A stretch of 64,000 bases of DNA from Campylobacterota bacterium (GTDB lineage Bacteria > Campylobacterota > Campylobacteria > Campylobacterales > Sulfurimonadaceae): assembly GCA_040752835.1 (NCBI GenBank), contig JBFMGG010000007.1, positions 248,001-312,000 of the forward strand, read 5' to 3'. A program made the translations under genes and the position numbers. The notes beneath the pieces are model-generated. The model worked only from the letters and a program-made list of their open reading frames with translations. It did not search any database and had not been told where the DNA came from. Shown here piece by piece: positions 1 to 8,059 of the stretch (positions are counted from its first letter, which is position 1; each line of letters starts with the position of its first letter).

Positions 1-218
1 CCGGGCTGGCGTATCAGCTCACGCCGATGGGGACGATCGTCGAGTGCGCGAGCGTCAAAGAGGCGCTGGGAATCGTCGAAAAGGCGTACGAACGGCTCGA
101 GGAGTGCGAGAGGGTTTATTCGACGATCAAGCTCGATATCCGCAAGGGGGAGCTCGGACGGCTGAAGGGGAAAATCGCATCGGTCGAAGAGAAGATCGGC
201 CGCGAGGTGCGGCACTGA
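1..218 (+). CDS. MTH1187-family thiamine-binding protein, C-terminal part
   Basis: The 5' end lies outside the window; the reading frame is already open at base 3. The visible 71 residues match the C-terminal half of the small MTH1187/YkoF-like (DUF77) family: the LTPMGTIVE segment, a helix ending in RVYSTIKLDIRKG, then GRLKGK and a final helix. Family members are about 100-residue ferredoxin-like proteins that bind thiamine or related ligands and form dimers or tetramers. The stop codon abuts the convergent stop of the next gene with no intergenic base. Family assignment is fairly firm; the ligand in this organism is unknown. Confidence 0.8.
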   Translation, partial: GLAYQLTPMGTIVECASVKEALGIVEKAYERLEECERVYSTIKLDIRKGELGRLKGKIASVEEKIGREVRH

Positions 219-2798
219 TCAGGCCATTACGCGGCTGAGCGGACGGGAGTAGGGCTGTACGAGCTGAGCGTAGATTTTGGGAACGTCGATGATCGAGATC
301 ATCTCGTTGCCGAAATCCTCGGCGCGGTCGGGGATGATGACCGCTTTGGTCAGCGAGTTTTCGTTTTTGAGGACGTTGCTGTAATGGCTGATCGATCGCA
401 GCGGTATTTCGGGGCTGCTGAAAATCGCATCGACGGCGAGCCCCAGATGGAGGAGCTGGCCGTCGATATCGGCTTTGACGACGATGATCGTATCGTGTTC
501 CTTGTCGTATTTTTTCTCCATTCCCATCAATTTGGCGAGCGAAATGACGCTGACCATCCGTTTATCGAAACCGATCACGCCGAGGTTGTATTCGCTCGCG
601 TGGAGGATCGGGGTCAGTTCCTGGTGCATGAGCGAGCAGACCACCTCTTTGGACTCGACCGCAAAGAGGGTGTTCCCGATAAAGAACGTCGAAATTTCGC
701 ACGTCTCCTCCAGCCCGCTGGGTTTGGGATAGACGTAAACGCGGCGCTGCGGCGTTTCTTCGTAGGCGAGGGCGCATTCGCCGATCGGGCGGAACAAGAC
801 GGCGATGACGTCGTTGCGGTATCCGTCGGTGTGTTTGTATTCGCGGTAACCGCTCGAACACGTCGCGCCTACCGCATAATACAACCCGTTATAGGCGATC
901 ATCTGGGCATGGCTTCGGCCGCAGGGAAGGTTGAGCAGCGATTCACCCAGTGCGATCGTGCTTCCCACCTCGATCGATGCGTCGGTGGAGGAAAGGACGC
1001 GCCCGCGCCGATCGACGAAGAGGGCGAACATTCCCTCTTTGATTTCCCCTTCTTCGTTTTTGGGAAGGATGTCGTCGAGCATGGCCTGAAATTGCGGTCT
1101 CGAATCGAAAACGATTCCGATGCCTCCGATACTCTCGCCGTTAAAATCGCGGATGCAGGCGTTGTAGACGTAAGTGTGGTCGTTGTCGTAAAACGGACTC
1201 GGTTCGAAATCCGAGACGATATACTCCTGCGTCGTCTGCAGGCGCAGGGCGTCGGATGCCCACGAGTGCCCCACTTTTCTCCCGACGTAATGTTCGTGCG
1301 CGCCGTTGGAAACGGCCTGGATCGTTCCGTCGCGGTCGTACACGAACATCGTCGCGTAGACCGTGTAGAGGGAGTTGATGTACTCTAGGATCGATCCCAT
1401 TTTCGAACGCTCTTCGGACGAGAGGTCGCGTTGTGCCAAAGATTCGCGGAACGTCGTCGTCAGCGCCCACCAGCGGCAGTCGTTGGCCCGTTCGTAAAGG
1501 TTGCGGTCCATAATGTCGATTGCCAGGGAGGACTGGAACCGGAGGTCTTCGAGATAGCGCTCCAGCATCGCGGTGTTAAGGTTGGTGACGGTTTGCTCGA
1601 ATACTTTTTTGGTCTCCTCGCCTGTTTTGGAGATTTCGCCCAGCAGCGCTTTGGTAAACGGGTTCTCCTTGTTCGACGCATTGGCGATCTGGACGTTGCC
1701 GTTCCACACGGTAATGTCGAGTTCGGTCTGGATCTTTTTGGCTTTGTCGAGGATCTCTTTGAGCTCCTGCGGGAAGTATTCGGTCGTATTGGCGACCTTT
1801 TCGAACATCGGGTCGTTCGAGAGGGACGAGTGCGACGACGAACGGAACGCAAGGTGCATCGGGACCATCGCGTGGCCGATCCAGCCGGGTCCCGTGTATC
1901 CCTGGTATCCGGTCGTCAAGACCGCTTTGTAAAGGTATTCGAACCCCGCGTAATAGGTCTGGTGGGTCGGCGAATTCTGCGCTTCGAGGTGTGATCCGAC
2001 GGGAACGTGATAGGGTGAGGACGATGCGATGACGCTGCCGTTTTGATCGAGCAGCTCCAGGGCGATGTAGGGGTTTTCGCGCGTCAGTTTATGAAAAATG
2101 CTCCGCAGTTCGTCCTCGAACCGGAAAACGAGGCACAAGACCCCCAGCGCTTCGTCGGTGTCGGGATCGCTGACGCGGTACGAATAGATCAGCGAAGGGC
2201 GGTTATGGGTCAGGTCGCTGGGGCGGAAGGTCTCGACGTATCCCTGATGGGTCTGCAGCGATTCGTGCAGCAGGGGGTCTTTGGTCGCGCCGATGGGGTT
2301 GTCGTGATCCAGCTGCACCAGCACGCGCCCTTTGGTATCGAGCAGGATGATGTTCTCGTAGACGCTGTATTTGGCGACGTATTCGGCGAAACGCTGCGTA
2401 AGGGCCTCTTTTTTCTCCATTTTCAGCTGGCGCAGTTCATCGGAGATCGAAAGCTCGGCCATTTTCAGGAACTGCAGGTAATGGCGGATATCGTCGTCGG
2501 TACAGAGAAAACCGATATCGGCGGTTCGCTCAAACAGGTTGCGGATCAGGATGTCGATCGCCGACTGCGCTTTGGACGAGAGCTCGTCAAGGCTCTTGTT
2601 AAACGTCTCCTGGATCAATCGGACCAGCGGCTCGTCAAGCAGGTCTTCGAACGCTTTGCGCGTTTCGCTGGTGTCCATTCCGATGTTGGACATGCTTCCC
2701 AGCAGGGTCAGCAGGTCCCATTTGTCGGAAAGGGAACTCATATTTTTTTCAAAATTCTGGACATCGGACATGTAGCCGATGAGGTGGTCGCGGTGCAT
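219..2798 (-). CDS. Soluble double-sensor (Cache-like) protein with C-terminal CheW domain
   Basis: The 859-residue protein has two related sensor-like halves and a CheW-like domain. The first half spans about residues 77-330 and the second about 423-690. Each opens with the same helix, AIDILIRNLFER at 81 and AIDIMDRNLYER at 427, and each is followed by Cache/PAS-like strands (ILLDTKGRVLVQLD; MFVYDRDGTIQAVS). Residues ~700-850 resemble CheW: ISTFFIGNTLFAVESKEV, then GVIGFDKRMVSVISLAKLMG. CheW couples receptors to CheA. I see no signal peptide, membrane helix or methyl-accepting domain, so it should be cytoplasmic. I chose the ATG at 2798, five bases after GGAG; a TTG lies one codon upstream. 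It could be a CheV-like scaffold in which sensors replace the receiver. Ligand unknown. Confidence 0.75.
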   Translation of the reverse strand: MHRDHLIGYMSDVQNFEKNMSSLSDKWDLLTLLGSMSNIGMDTSETRKAFEDLLDEPLVRLIQETFNKSLDELSSKAQSAIDILIRNLFERTADIGFLCTDDDIRHYLQFLKMAELSISDELRQLKMEKKEALTQRFAEYVAKYSVYENIILLDTKGRVLVQLDHDNPIGATKDPLLHESLQTHQGYVETFRPSDLTHNRPSLIYSYRVSDPDTDEALGVLCLVFRFEDELRSIFHKLTRENPYIALELLDQNGSVIASSSPYHVPVGSHLEAQNSPTHQTYYAGFEYLYKAVLTTGYQGYTGPGWIGHAMVPMHLAFRSSSHSSLSNDPMFEKVANTTEYFPQELKEILDKAKKIQTELDITVWNGNVQIANASNKENPFTKALLGEISKTGEETKKVFEQTVTNLNTAMLERYLEDLRFQSSLAIDIMDRNLYERANDCRWWALTTTFRESLAQRDLSSEERSKMGSILEYINSLYTVYATMFVYDRDGTIQAVSNGAHEHYVGRKVGHSWASDALRLQTTQEYIVSDFEPSPFYDNDHTYVYNACIRDFNGESIGGIGIVFDSRPQFQAMLDDILPKNEEGEIKEGMFALFVDRRGRVLSSTDASIEVGSTIALGESLLNLPCGRSHAQMIAYNGLYYAVGATCSSGYREYKHTDGYRNDVIAVLFRPIGECALAYEETPQRRVYVYPKPSGLEETCEISTFFIGNTLFAVESKEVVCSLMHQELTPILHASEYNLGVIGFDKRMVSVISLAKLMGMEKKYDKEHDTIIVVKADIDGQLLHLGLAVDAIFSSPEIPLRSISHYSNVLKNENSLTKAVIIPDRAEDFGNEMISIIDVPKIYAQLVQPYSRPLSRVMA

Positions 2799-2825
2799 CA
2801 AAACTCCTCGTTATTTTGCTGCGAC

Positions 2826-2831
2826 AGTATA
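2826..2831 (-). promoter_or_regulatory. Candidate -10 box (TATACT) for the Cache-CheW gene
   Basis: On the minus strand TATACT follows a T-run and lies about 28 bases before the ATG. No clear -35 is seen, as is common in this phylum. The call rests on the hexamer and position only. Confidence 0.35.
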
Positions 2832-2925
2832 AAAGGCAATCAGGATGAATAAGCCGCCGTATTGATTAATTATTAGACAGTTTTGTGATTATTACACTGC
2901 GGTTACGGTCAAAACGGTTGTGTTG

Positions 2926-2975
2926 GATGCGTCGCATCGGTGGGGTCGCGGGTTTTCGCGCAAAGCAAAACCCGC
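2926..2975. terminator. Palindrome and strong hairpin downstream of selO
   Basis: Two inverted repeats lie in the 209-bp gap between selO and the Cache-CheW gene. One is GATGCG-t-CGCATC at 2926-2938. The other is GCGGGTTTT with AAAACCCGC at 2948-2956 and 2967-2975, a nine-bp stem with a ten-base loop. No clear T-run follows the second stem on either strand outside the stem. It may mark the end of the selO transcript, but it is not a textbook intrinsic terminator. The rest of the gap shows nothing else beyond the downstream gene's promoter. Confidence 0.4.
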
Positions 2976-3007
2976 CTGATGAGAAAATAACCAGTCGTGA
3001 AGGACGA

Positions 3008-4444
3008 TTACGACGAACAGCTCAGTTTGAGGTTTGTCAGGGGATGGGGGGTAGGGTGCGCGTAACGTTCGAAGCGGGGGTGTTCGCCATACGGGTCGCG
3101 CGCGAGGACCAGCAGGTCGTCGACGAGCGAAAAATCTTCTTTGCGGGCTTGGTCGATCGCTTCTTGGAGGATGTGGTTTTTCAGAACGTATTTAGGATTG
3201 GTGCGGAGCATCTCCTGATGCCGTTGCGCCGTCGTTTTGCGGTTGTCGGCGAGTCTGGCCTCGTAGACATCGAGCCACTCTTCCAGCACCTCTGGAGTGA
3301 GGCTGAGGGCAAGTAACGCCTCGCGCTCCCCGTCAAAACGGCTGAGGGTACGGAAAAACGGGGTCATGTCAACCCGACCGCTCTCGAGTACGCGAAACAG
3401 AGACCTGAAGAGCTCGGGATCGTCTTCACGGGGTTCTTCGAGCCCCAGCTTGGCACGCAGGAGCTCCGTTAACTTGGCGCTGAACCATCCGGCGTAGCGC
3501 TGCAGCTGTTCTTCGAGTTTCGCCTGCGGTATCAGGGGAGAGAGGGCGAGGGCGAGGCGCTGGAGATTCCACAAGCCGATTCCGGGCTGGCTGTCGTAGC
3601 TGTATCGCCCGTAGGTATCGGTATGATTGCAGACGTAGCCGCTTTCGAACGTATCCATAAACGCGAAGGGGCCGTAATCGATCGTGATCCCCGCCGCCGA
3701 CATGTTGTCGGTATTCATGACGCCGTGGTTGAATCCGACCGATTGCCACCGTGCGATCAGTTCGGCGGTGCGTCGGACGATTTCGCCGAACATCGCAACG
3801 TAGGGCTCCGGGCCGTGTGCGAGTTCGGGGAACGATTCGTTCAGCAAAAAATCGGCAAGTTTTTCAAGCTCGGCATGGCGGTTCGAGTGAAAAAAATACT
3901 CGAAGCTCCCGAACCGTATCCACGAAGGGGCCATTCTCATCACGATGGCCCCTGTCTCCCACCGCTCCCTGGCTACCGGCTCATCAGAGGTGATTATGGC
4001 CAGGGCGCGGGACGTGGGAATCCCCAGACCCGCCATTGCTTCGCTCATGAGGTATTCCCGGATGGAAGAGCGCAAAACGGCCCTTCCGTCCCCCTGACGG
4101 GAATAGAGGGTTTGCCCCGAACCTTTGAGCTGAAGGTTCCATCCCCCGGTTTTACCCAGGTTGATCGCGCGGCCGTCGCCCAGTCGCGGAACGTAGTGGC
4201 CGAACTGGTGCCCGGCGTAACACATTGCGTAATATCGGCCGCCCTTGGGGAGTAACCGGCCGTTGAGGAGCGATACGAGTTCTGCCGCTTCCAGGGTATC
4301 GGGCGAGAGCCCCAGCAGGCGCGCCGAATCGGGATTATAGCTGAGGAGCCTCGCGTTTTTGAGCGGGGAAGGGGTTGTCTCATGGTAAAAAATCGGACCG
4401 AGATCCAGATACGGGGCGGTCAAAACGAGATCGGATAATTTCAT
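3008..4444 (-). CDS. selO: Protein adenylyltransferase SelO (YdiU family)
   Basis: SelO is a pseudokinase-fold enzyme that transfers AMP from ATP to Ser/Thr/Tyr of proteins and is tied to redox stress. The 478-residue length is normal for bacteria. Visible family blocks are YAGHQFGHYVPRLGDGRA near residue 76, QLKGSGQT followed by SRQGDGRAVLRSSIREYL near 105-130, and the HGVMNTDNMS plus TIDYGP active-site segment near 240. The protein ends SCSS, so Cys476 occupies the place of selenocysteine in animal homologues. It appears monocistronic, with a poor ribosome-binding site (GGGGTAAAACTCTTGC before the ATG). Confidence 0.93.
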   Translation of the reverse strand: MKLSDLVLTAPYLDLGPIFYHETTPSPLKNARLLSYNPDSARLLGLSPDTLEAAELVSLLNGRLLPKGGRYYAMCYAGHQFGHYVPRLGDGRAINLGKTGGWNLQLKGSGQTLYSRQGDGRAVLRSSIREYLMSEAMAGLGIPTSRALAIITSDEPVARERWETGAIVMRMAPSWIRFGSFEYFFHSNRHAELEKLADFLLNESFPELAHGPEPYVAMFGEIVRRTAELIARWQSVGFNHGVMNTDNMSAAGITIDYGPFAFMDTFESGYVCNHTDTYGRYSYDSQPGIGLWNLQRLALALSPLIPQAKLEEQLQRYAGWFSAKLTELLRAKLGLEEPREDDPELFRSLFRVLESGRVDMTPFFRTLSRFDGEREALLALSLTPEVLEEWLDVYEARLADNRKTTAQRHQEMLRTNPKYVLKNHILQEAIDQARKEDFSLVDDLLVLARDPYGEHPRFERYAHPTPHPLTNLKLSCSS

Positions 4445-4505
4445 GCAAGAGTTTTACCCCAAAAAGATAAAACTACGAGCCGCTTTTGAAACGAGATGAA
4501 CCGTT

Positions 4506-6317
4506 TTAGGATTCAATGAAGAGTTGCTTTTCGTCCCCTTCGAGCCGCAAACGGATGTGCGTCGCTTTGCCCTGCGGGGTTAGGGCGTATTCCTCGGAAG
4601 TTTTGGAATCGATGAAACTTACCCGTGTATGGCCGTCGTAGACTCCGTGGTGGGTGATGGTCGCATGCAGGTCCGCCTCGTAGAGTTTATCGAGCTCCGC
4701 GCGCAGGGCGTTGAGCCGTTCGTTTTCGTCGTTGAGCCGTTCTTCTTCCTGCTTGAGGTTATCGGCTTCCATCCGGTACTGCTGAAGCCGGATGATATCG
4801 GCGCGCATGGGCGCGGTACCGCTTTGGACGGCGTCTTTGATCCGTTGCTGGAACACTTTGATCCGGGAACTTTTCTCTTTAAAGGCGACCTCTTTGGCGA
4901 TGAACTCTTTGCTTTGCTGCTGTAGACGGGAGGTTTTCGTGCGGATCTCGAGCTCGAGGGATTCGGTTTTGTCGTGGTAGGTTTCGATCGCCTGCGGGTT
5001 GATGATCAGGTTGTTGCCGTCCCCCTCGATCGTCTCGACCGTAATCGATTCGAGAGCGGTGATTTTCGCGTTCGAATAGAGGGTCTCGACTTCGACGACG
5101 CGGCCGACGATCTCTCCCCCCACCATTTTTTTGACGCGGACGATGTCGGCTTCGACTTTTCCGATTTCGAGAATCTCGATAACCGCTTCTTTGGCCTTGA
5201 GATTTCCCCGGTGCAGATGGATGTTGGCCGTTTCGGTCGCCTGAATCTCCGATTTTTTGTGCGTCTGGGCACCGATGTGAAGTTCGCACGCCTGGATTTT
5301 CGCATTCGCCCCGACAGTACCGCTCACTTTGAGTTTCTGGACGTCGATGTTGACTCCCGTGCCGACGGAATCTTCGGTCGCCTCTTTCTTTTTGATGCTC
5401 AGTGAAATCTCTTTGTCGGTTCCCGCTTCAATCGAACCGGTTTTACGCATGGAAGCCGCTTCGATCTGAAGCTCCTGGGAGATGCTGAAAACCCCTTGTT
5501 TGCGCTGGAGGTATCCCGATACCCGGGCAAAAAAGCGGATACTCCCTTCGTCTTGTTCGGCAACGATCGTATCGTCGTCGATCAGGATGAGGCCCGCATG
5601 GCGTACGAGCGGTTCGGGCATGGCGATGTGCTGCCCGTCGCATCCTCTGCCGTCCAACCCGTTTTTGGGAAGGATGTATTCGAGCAGGAGGTCTCCGGGG
5701 TGAACCCCCTCGATCATGCTGTTGTTTTTGCGGAGATTTTTGTAGTGGAGAATCACCTTGTCATCCACCGGCGTAACGGGAGGATAAAACTCTCCGACAG
5801 GGAGACGGTAAGGGGCGCTTAGCCCCCCTTCTTTCTGGAGCTTCAGGAGGAGGCGGTTGACCTCTTTGTCCAGATTCTGTTCGTACAGTCCGATCAGGAA
5901 TCCGTGGCGGAGCTGGCGGTTCCGAATCGCTTCCTTGATCCAGTCCTGGACCCCTTTTTTGAGCGGAATGACCGATTTGGGGTCGATGATGGCGACGACT
6001 TTGCTTTTGTATTTGTCGCTGGCAAGGCTGAAGCGGAGATTGAGAAACGGATGGGGTTTGACTTCGCGGATGCGTACCTGATACTCCTGCCGGAGCAAAA
6101 AGGTACTCGAACGGATCTCTACCTCGGTTGTTTCGGTCAGGAGGTCTTTGCCTTTCAGCAACTGCCACTCTTCGTCCACCGTCCCCTGATAATAGGTCGT
6201 GTAAGAGAGGAGGTCGAAGTCGAAACCGTCGGCCGATATGCCTTGTTCGTTCGCCACTTCGAGCAGCGTGTTCATGACGTTATCGGTAAGTTTGACGACC
6301 GGTGAAAAGGTAGACAA
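4506..6317 (-). CDS. FapA/DUF342 family protein
   Basis: The 603-residue protein has the DUF342 (FapA) layout. The N-terminal region is variable. A mid segment carries GVHPGDLLLEYILPKNGLDG, the typical entry to the family core. A beta-helix-like core follows from about residue 270 to 440 with short repeats such as GTVGANAKIQACELHIGAQT, and a C-terminal coiled coil runs from about 450 to 550. DUF342 proteins have been linked to flagellar assembly and surface polymers in other bacteria; the biochemical role is unclear. The start is TTG at 6317, supported by GGAG six bases upstream; it directly follows the stop of the RND C-half, so it is probably the last gene of that operon. A paralogue lies at 44263-46161. 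Confidence 0.8.
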   Translation of the reverse strand: MSTFSPVVKLTDNVMNTLLEVANEQGISADGFDFDLLSYTTYYQGTVDEEWQLLKGKDLLTETTEVEIRSSTFLLRQEYQVRIREVKPHPFLNLRFSLASDKYKSKVVAIIDPKSVIPLKKGVQDWIKEAIRNRQLRHGFLIGLYEQNLDKEVNRLLLKLQKEGGLSAPYRLPVGEFYPPVTPVDDKVILHYKNLRKNNSMIEGVHPGDLLLEYILPKNGLDGRGCDGQHIAMPEPLVRHAGLILIDDDTIVAEQDEGSIRFFARVSGYLQRKQGVFSISQELQIEAASMRKTGSIEAGTDKEISLSIKKKEATEDSVGTGVNIDVQKLKVSGTVGANAKIQACELHIGAQTHKKSEIQATETANIHLHRGNLKAKEAVIEILEIGKVEADIVRVKKMVGGEIVGRVVEVETLYSNAKITALESITVETIEGDGNNLIINPQAIETYHDKTESLELEIRTKTSRLQQQSKEFIAKEVAFKEKSSRIKVFQQRIKDAVQSGTAPMRADIIRLQQYRMEADNLKQEEERLNDENERLNALRAELDKLYEADLHATITHHGVYDGHTRVSFIDSKTSEEYALTPQGKATHIRLRLEGDEKQLFIES

Positions 6318-8027
6318 TCAAGGCTCCATAATCGAAACTGCTTTGCGCTCCTTGAAATCGAAATGGCGTTCAAGATCGGAATTGTCGATCAAAACGGGTA
6401 CGACGACCAAGGATGCGATGACTGCCGCTATTGTACCAAAAATAAGCGAAACGCCAAGCCCCCCGAAGACCGCATCGCTGGCGAGTAGCGTCGATGCGAG
6501 AATGATCGCCGCCGCGGTGAGGAAAATCGGCTTGGCGCGGGTCGCCGTCGCGTAGGCGATCGCCTCTTTTTTGTGCATCCCTTTGTCGACCATGAGCGAT
6601 TTGGTAAAGTCGATCAGCAGGAGCGAGTTGCGTGAACTGATCCCGATCAGGGCGATGAAACCGATCAGCGACGTGGCCGTCAGGAAGAAAGTGTCGGCGG
6701 TGAAGAGATCGACGATCCCGTGCCCGACGATAACACCGATGATCGAGAGAAAACTTCCCAGCAGCACGATTCCGCTGAGGACGAAGCTTTTGTAATAGAC
6801 CACCATCAGCAAAAAGATGAGTACCAGCGCCGCGATAAAGGCTCCGCCCAGATCGACGAAGGTATCGAGGGTGACCTCCATCTCTCCGTCCCAGAGCAGT
6901 TCGTAGATTTTCCCCGTTTTTTTGTCGGTCAGTTCGAGGTTGAACAGCCCGATTTTGCGGATCTCGTATTCGTCGTCAAACGTTTCGAGGATCATGTTGC
7001 GCGCATCCATCAGGGGATAGACCTGCGACACCATGTCGGTTTCGGCCAGGACGTTCGTCATCTGGTGGAGGTTTTTGGACATGATCATCGGGTTGGATTT
7101 GACCGGGACGATTTCCACCACTTCGGTGATGGGGACCATCATCCCCATCTGGTTCATCAGTTTGAGCCCCGCGAGTTTGTATTCGATCGCCGTTTTGTCG
7201 CGTGAGGCAAACTTTTTTCCCTCGGGTGTCAACGTCAGGAAAATCGGGATCTGGTCGGTCGCTTTCTGGGAATTCTTGACCGCGACCCCCATCCCTTCGA
7301 ACGCGAGGTACAACACGTCGTTGACGTGTTTGACGTCAAGTCCCGAAAGGCTGATCTTGTCGGTGTTAACCCGCACTTCGAACTTGTCGTAGATCTCGTC
7401 TTGCATGATGTCGATGTCGACGAGCCCTTCGGTTTGTTTGAAGACTCCTTTGACCCGTTCGGCGAGGTGGCGGATCCCCTGCGCATCGTTTCCGTAGATT
7501 TCGGCGACAACTGCGGCCATGGTCGGAGGACCCGCGGGAGGTTCGATGAATTTGATGCTGGTCCCCGGATAGAGGTTTTCACACTGTTTGACGATCACCG
7601 GACGAAGCCGTTGCACCATCATGTAAGAGGGTTCGTCGCGGTCGTGTTTTTTGGTCAGGTTGACGACGATTTCGGAGACGTTCTCGCTGTTTTTAAAGTG
7701 CGATCCCTTGATGAGTCCCGCGAAATCGAGCGGCGAACCGGTTCCGAGGAACACTTCGGCATCCAGCGCCTCGGGCTCGTTTTGCAATACCCCCACCACG
7801 CATTCGCTTACTTGGCGGGTCTGTTCGATCGAACTGCCTCCGGGGAGGTCGACGTAGACGCTGTAGGTGTCGTTGTTTTTCCCCGGCAGCATTTTGGCCA
7901 GAACAAGTTCGGTGGGGATCAGCGCGACCGAAAAGACGAACGCCCCGAGCGTTCCCCACAGCACCTTTTTCTTTTTGGCGGGGTCGTTGAGGATGGAGAG
8001 CAGATAATTTTCAAATTTTTTATACAT
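6318..8027 (-). CDS. RND efflux permease, C-terminal half (separate ORF)
   Basis: These 569 residues equal the second half of an AcrB-type RND proton-driven pump. They include TM7 near residue 24-42, a periplasmic porter region (DTYSVYVDLPGGSS), and TM8-TM12 near residues 385-545. The TM10 segment is GISSRNSLLLIDF, so Arg sits where AcrB has its key Lys (AKN). The ATG overlaps the stop of the N-half as TGATG, a coupling arrangement. The break falls in the cytoplasmic loop between TM6 and TM7, where a two-chain pump could still assemble. It could instead be one gene with a single-base frameshift. Substrate not inferable. Confidence 0.85.
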   Translation of the reverse strand: MYKKFENYLLSILNDPAKKKKVLWGTLGAFVFSVALIPTELVLAKMLPGKNNDTYSVYVDLPGGSSIEQTRQVSECVVGVLQNEPEALDAEVFLGTGSPLDFAGLIKGSHFKNSENVSEIVVNLTKKHDRDEPSYMMVQRLRPVIVKQCENLYPGTSIKFIEPPAGPPTMAAVVAEIYGNDAQGIRHLAERVKGVFKQTEGLVDIDIMQDEIYDKFEVRVNTDKISLSGLDVKHVNDVLYLAFEGMGVAVKNSQKATDQIPIFLTLTPEGKKFASRDKTAIEYKLAGLKLMNQMGMMVPITEVVEIVPVKSNPMIMSKNLHQMTNVLAETDMVSQVYPLMDARNMILETFDDEYEIRKIGLFNLELTDKKTGKIYELLWDGEMEVTLDTFVDLGGAFIAALVLIFLLMVVYYKSFVLSGIVLLGSFLSIIGVIVGHGIVDLFTADTFFLTATSLIGFIALIGISSRNSLLLIDFTKSLMVDKGMHKKEAIAYATATRAKPIFLTAAAIILASTLLASDAVFGGLGVSLIFGTIAAVIASLVVVPVLIDNSDLERHFDFKERKAVSIMEP

Positions 8028-8059
8028 CAGTGAGCCTCTGCGTGGTGGTCGGGTTTTTT
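8025..8059 (-). other. Split junction: A6 run, TGATG stop-start overlap
   Basis: On the minus strand CTTAAAAAACCC is followed 23 bases later by CACTGATGTAT. The stop TGA and the start ATG share one base. The -1 frame has a TAA at the start of the A-run but no stop after it. Slippage at the A-run would therefore fuse the two halves through about nine extra residues. Confidence 0.6.

Noticed and set aside
384-1388. Plus-strand open frames opposite the Cache-CheW gene
   Set aside because: They carry no recognisable motif and no Shine-Dalgarno, and overlap a gene with an internal repeat and CheW features.
3008-4444. Selenocysteine codon in SelO
   Set aside because: The penultimate region reads Cys-Ser-Ser followed by a normal stop; there is no in-frame UGA with a SECIS-like hairpin.
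6318-8027. Reading the RND C-half as an independent short transporter
   Set aside because: It starts at TM7 with the second porter half and is directly coupled to the N-half, so it only makes sense as part of one pump.
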